Assembly: GCF_030408715.1 (NCBI RefSeq)
Contig: NZ_CP047202.1
Location: 496,001 to 560,000, forward strand
Length of the DNA: 64,000 nt
Direction of reading: 5' to 3'
DNA from: Corynebacterium confusum
GTDB lineage: Bacteria; Actinomycetota; Actinomycetes; Mycobacteriales; Mycobacteriaceae
Both the position numbers and the translations under genes were made by a program. The notes below the pieces were generated by a model, which saw only the letters and a program-made list of their open reading frames with translations, did not search any database and was not told where the DNA came from. This document shows, in pieces, positions 63,849-64,000 of this stretch; position 1 is the stretch's first letter, and each line of letters opens with the position of its first letter.

Positions 63849-64000
63849 ATGGAAACCTACGTTGTTGATCACCCCCTCGCGGCGTCCCGCCTGACCCTGA
63901 TGCGCGACGCCCGCAGCGATAACACGGCTTTCCGCGCCGCACTGAAGGACCTGGGCACCATGCTGGTCTACGAGGCCGCGCGGAACTTGCCGGTGGAGCA
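63849..64000 (+). CDS. upp: Uracil phosphoribosyltransferase, 5' part (runs off the window)
   Basis: The first 50 codons ([20 protein letters not shown], followed by [18 protein letters not shown]) match the N-terminus of uracil phosphoribosyltransferase, which salvages uracil to UMP with PRPP. The catalytic PRPP-binding region lies beyond the window end. Upp is near this position in other corynebacteria. Confidence 0.92.
   Translation, partial: METYVVDHPLAASRLTLMRDARSDNTAFRAALKDLGTMLVYEAARNLPVE

Overview
The window is a continuous chromosomal segment of a high-GC actinobacterium, almost certainly a Corynebacterium. The gene order sigD-rsdA / guaB-guaB3-guaA / esrI-esrSR / imuA'-imuB / metNIQ / dnaE2 / folD / metX-metY / pdxR-pdxST / monomeric icd / irp1-type siderophore operon / xthA / trpS / upp is the corynebacterial core arrangement. 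Many genes start directly after a TANNNT -10 hexamer with no Shine-Dalgarno sequence, which is typical of actinobacteria with leaderless mRNAs. I see no rRNA or tRNA gene, CRISPR array, prophage or insertion sequence.

Layout. 0.1-8.2 kb: the sigma factor SigD and its anti-sigma factor, a DUF5319 protein, then GMP synthesis (guaB, the IMPDH-like guaB3, guaA) interrupted by a divergent amino-acid permease. 8.3-15.1 kb: a MacAB-type ABC efflux operon beside the EsrISR envelope-stress system (PspC-domain inhibitor, PspC-domain sensor kinase, LuxR-type regulator). 15.2-25.5 kb: the SOS mutasome in two blocks, imuA'-imuB and dnaE2. Each block has a LexA-like box overlapping the -35 region of a leaderless promoter. 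Between them lie a lipoprotein, a sucrase/ferredoxin-like protein and the methionine importer metQNI. 25.6-33.2 kb: a small XRE regulator, two bacterial-PH membrane proteins, trmL, folD with a DUF3017 gene, and metY-metX. McbR-like sites lie upstream of both metQ and metY.

33.2-37.7 kb is the accessory-looking part. It holds a quinol-type nitric-oxide reductase whose reading frame is broken near residue 109, a membrane protein with a four-cysteine ribbon like the one in some transposases, and a stomatin-like slipin. The three genes are tightly coupled and look less GC-rich by eye than their flanks. 37.7-42.2 kb: the MocR regulator pdxR facing pdxST across a cluster of AAGTGG elements, a decayed ATPase fragment, and a saccharopine-dehydrogenase-like protein. 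42.3-49.7 kb: monomeric icd and a five-gene siderophore uptake operon with a DtxR-like box. 49.8-64 kb: two paralogous MFS exporters, xthA, a TRIC-like channel with a basic tail, trpS, a YihY/BrkB protein, an RDD protein with a J-like N-terminus, a D,D-carboxypeptidase, an adenosine-deaminase-like protein without the metal site, a DJ-1/PfpI protein, a large conserved hypothetical with an internal repeat, an NlpC/P60 hydrolase with a small partner, and the start of upp.

Most of the window is conserved core. The observations most worth following are the nitric-oxide reductase / cysteine-ribbon / slipin cluster, the coordinated SOS architecture of the two mutasome promoters, the loss of the PLP-lysine position in PdxR, and the window-wide set of leaderless promoters that also fixes many start codons.
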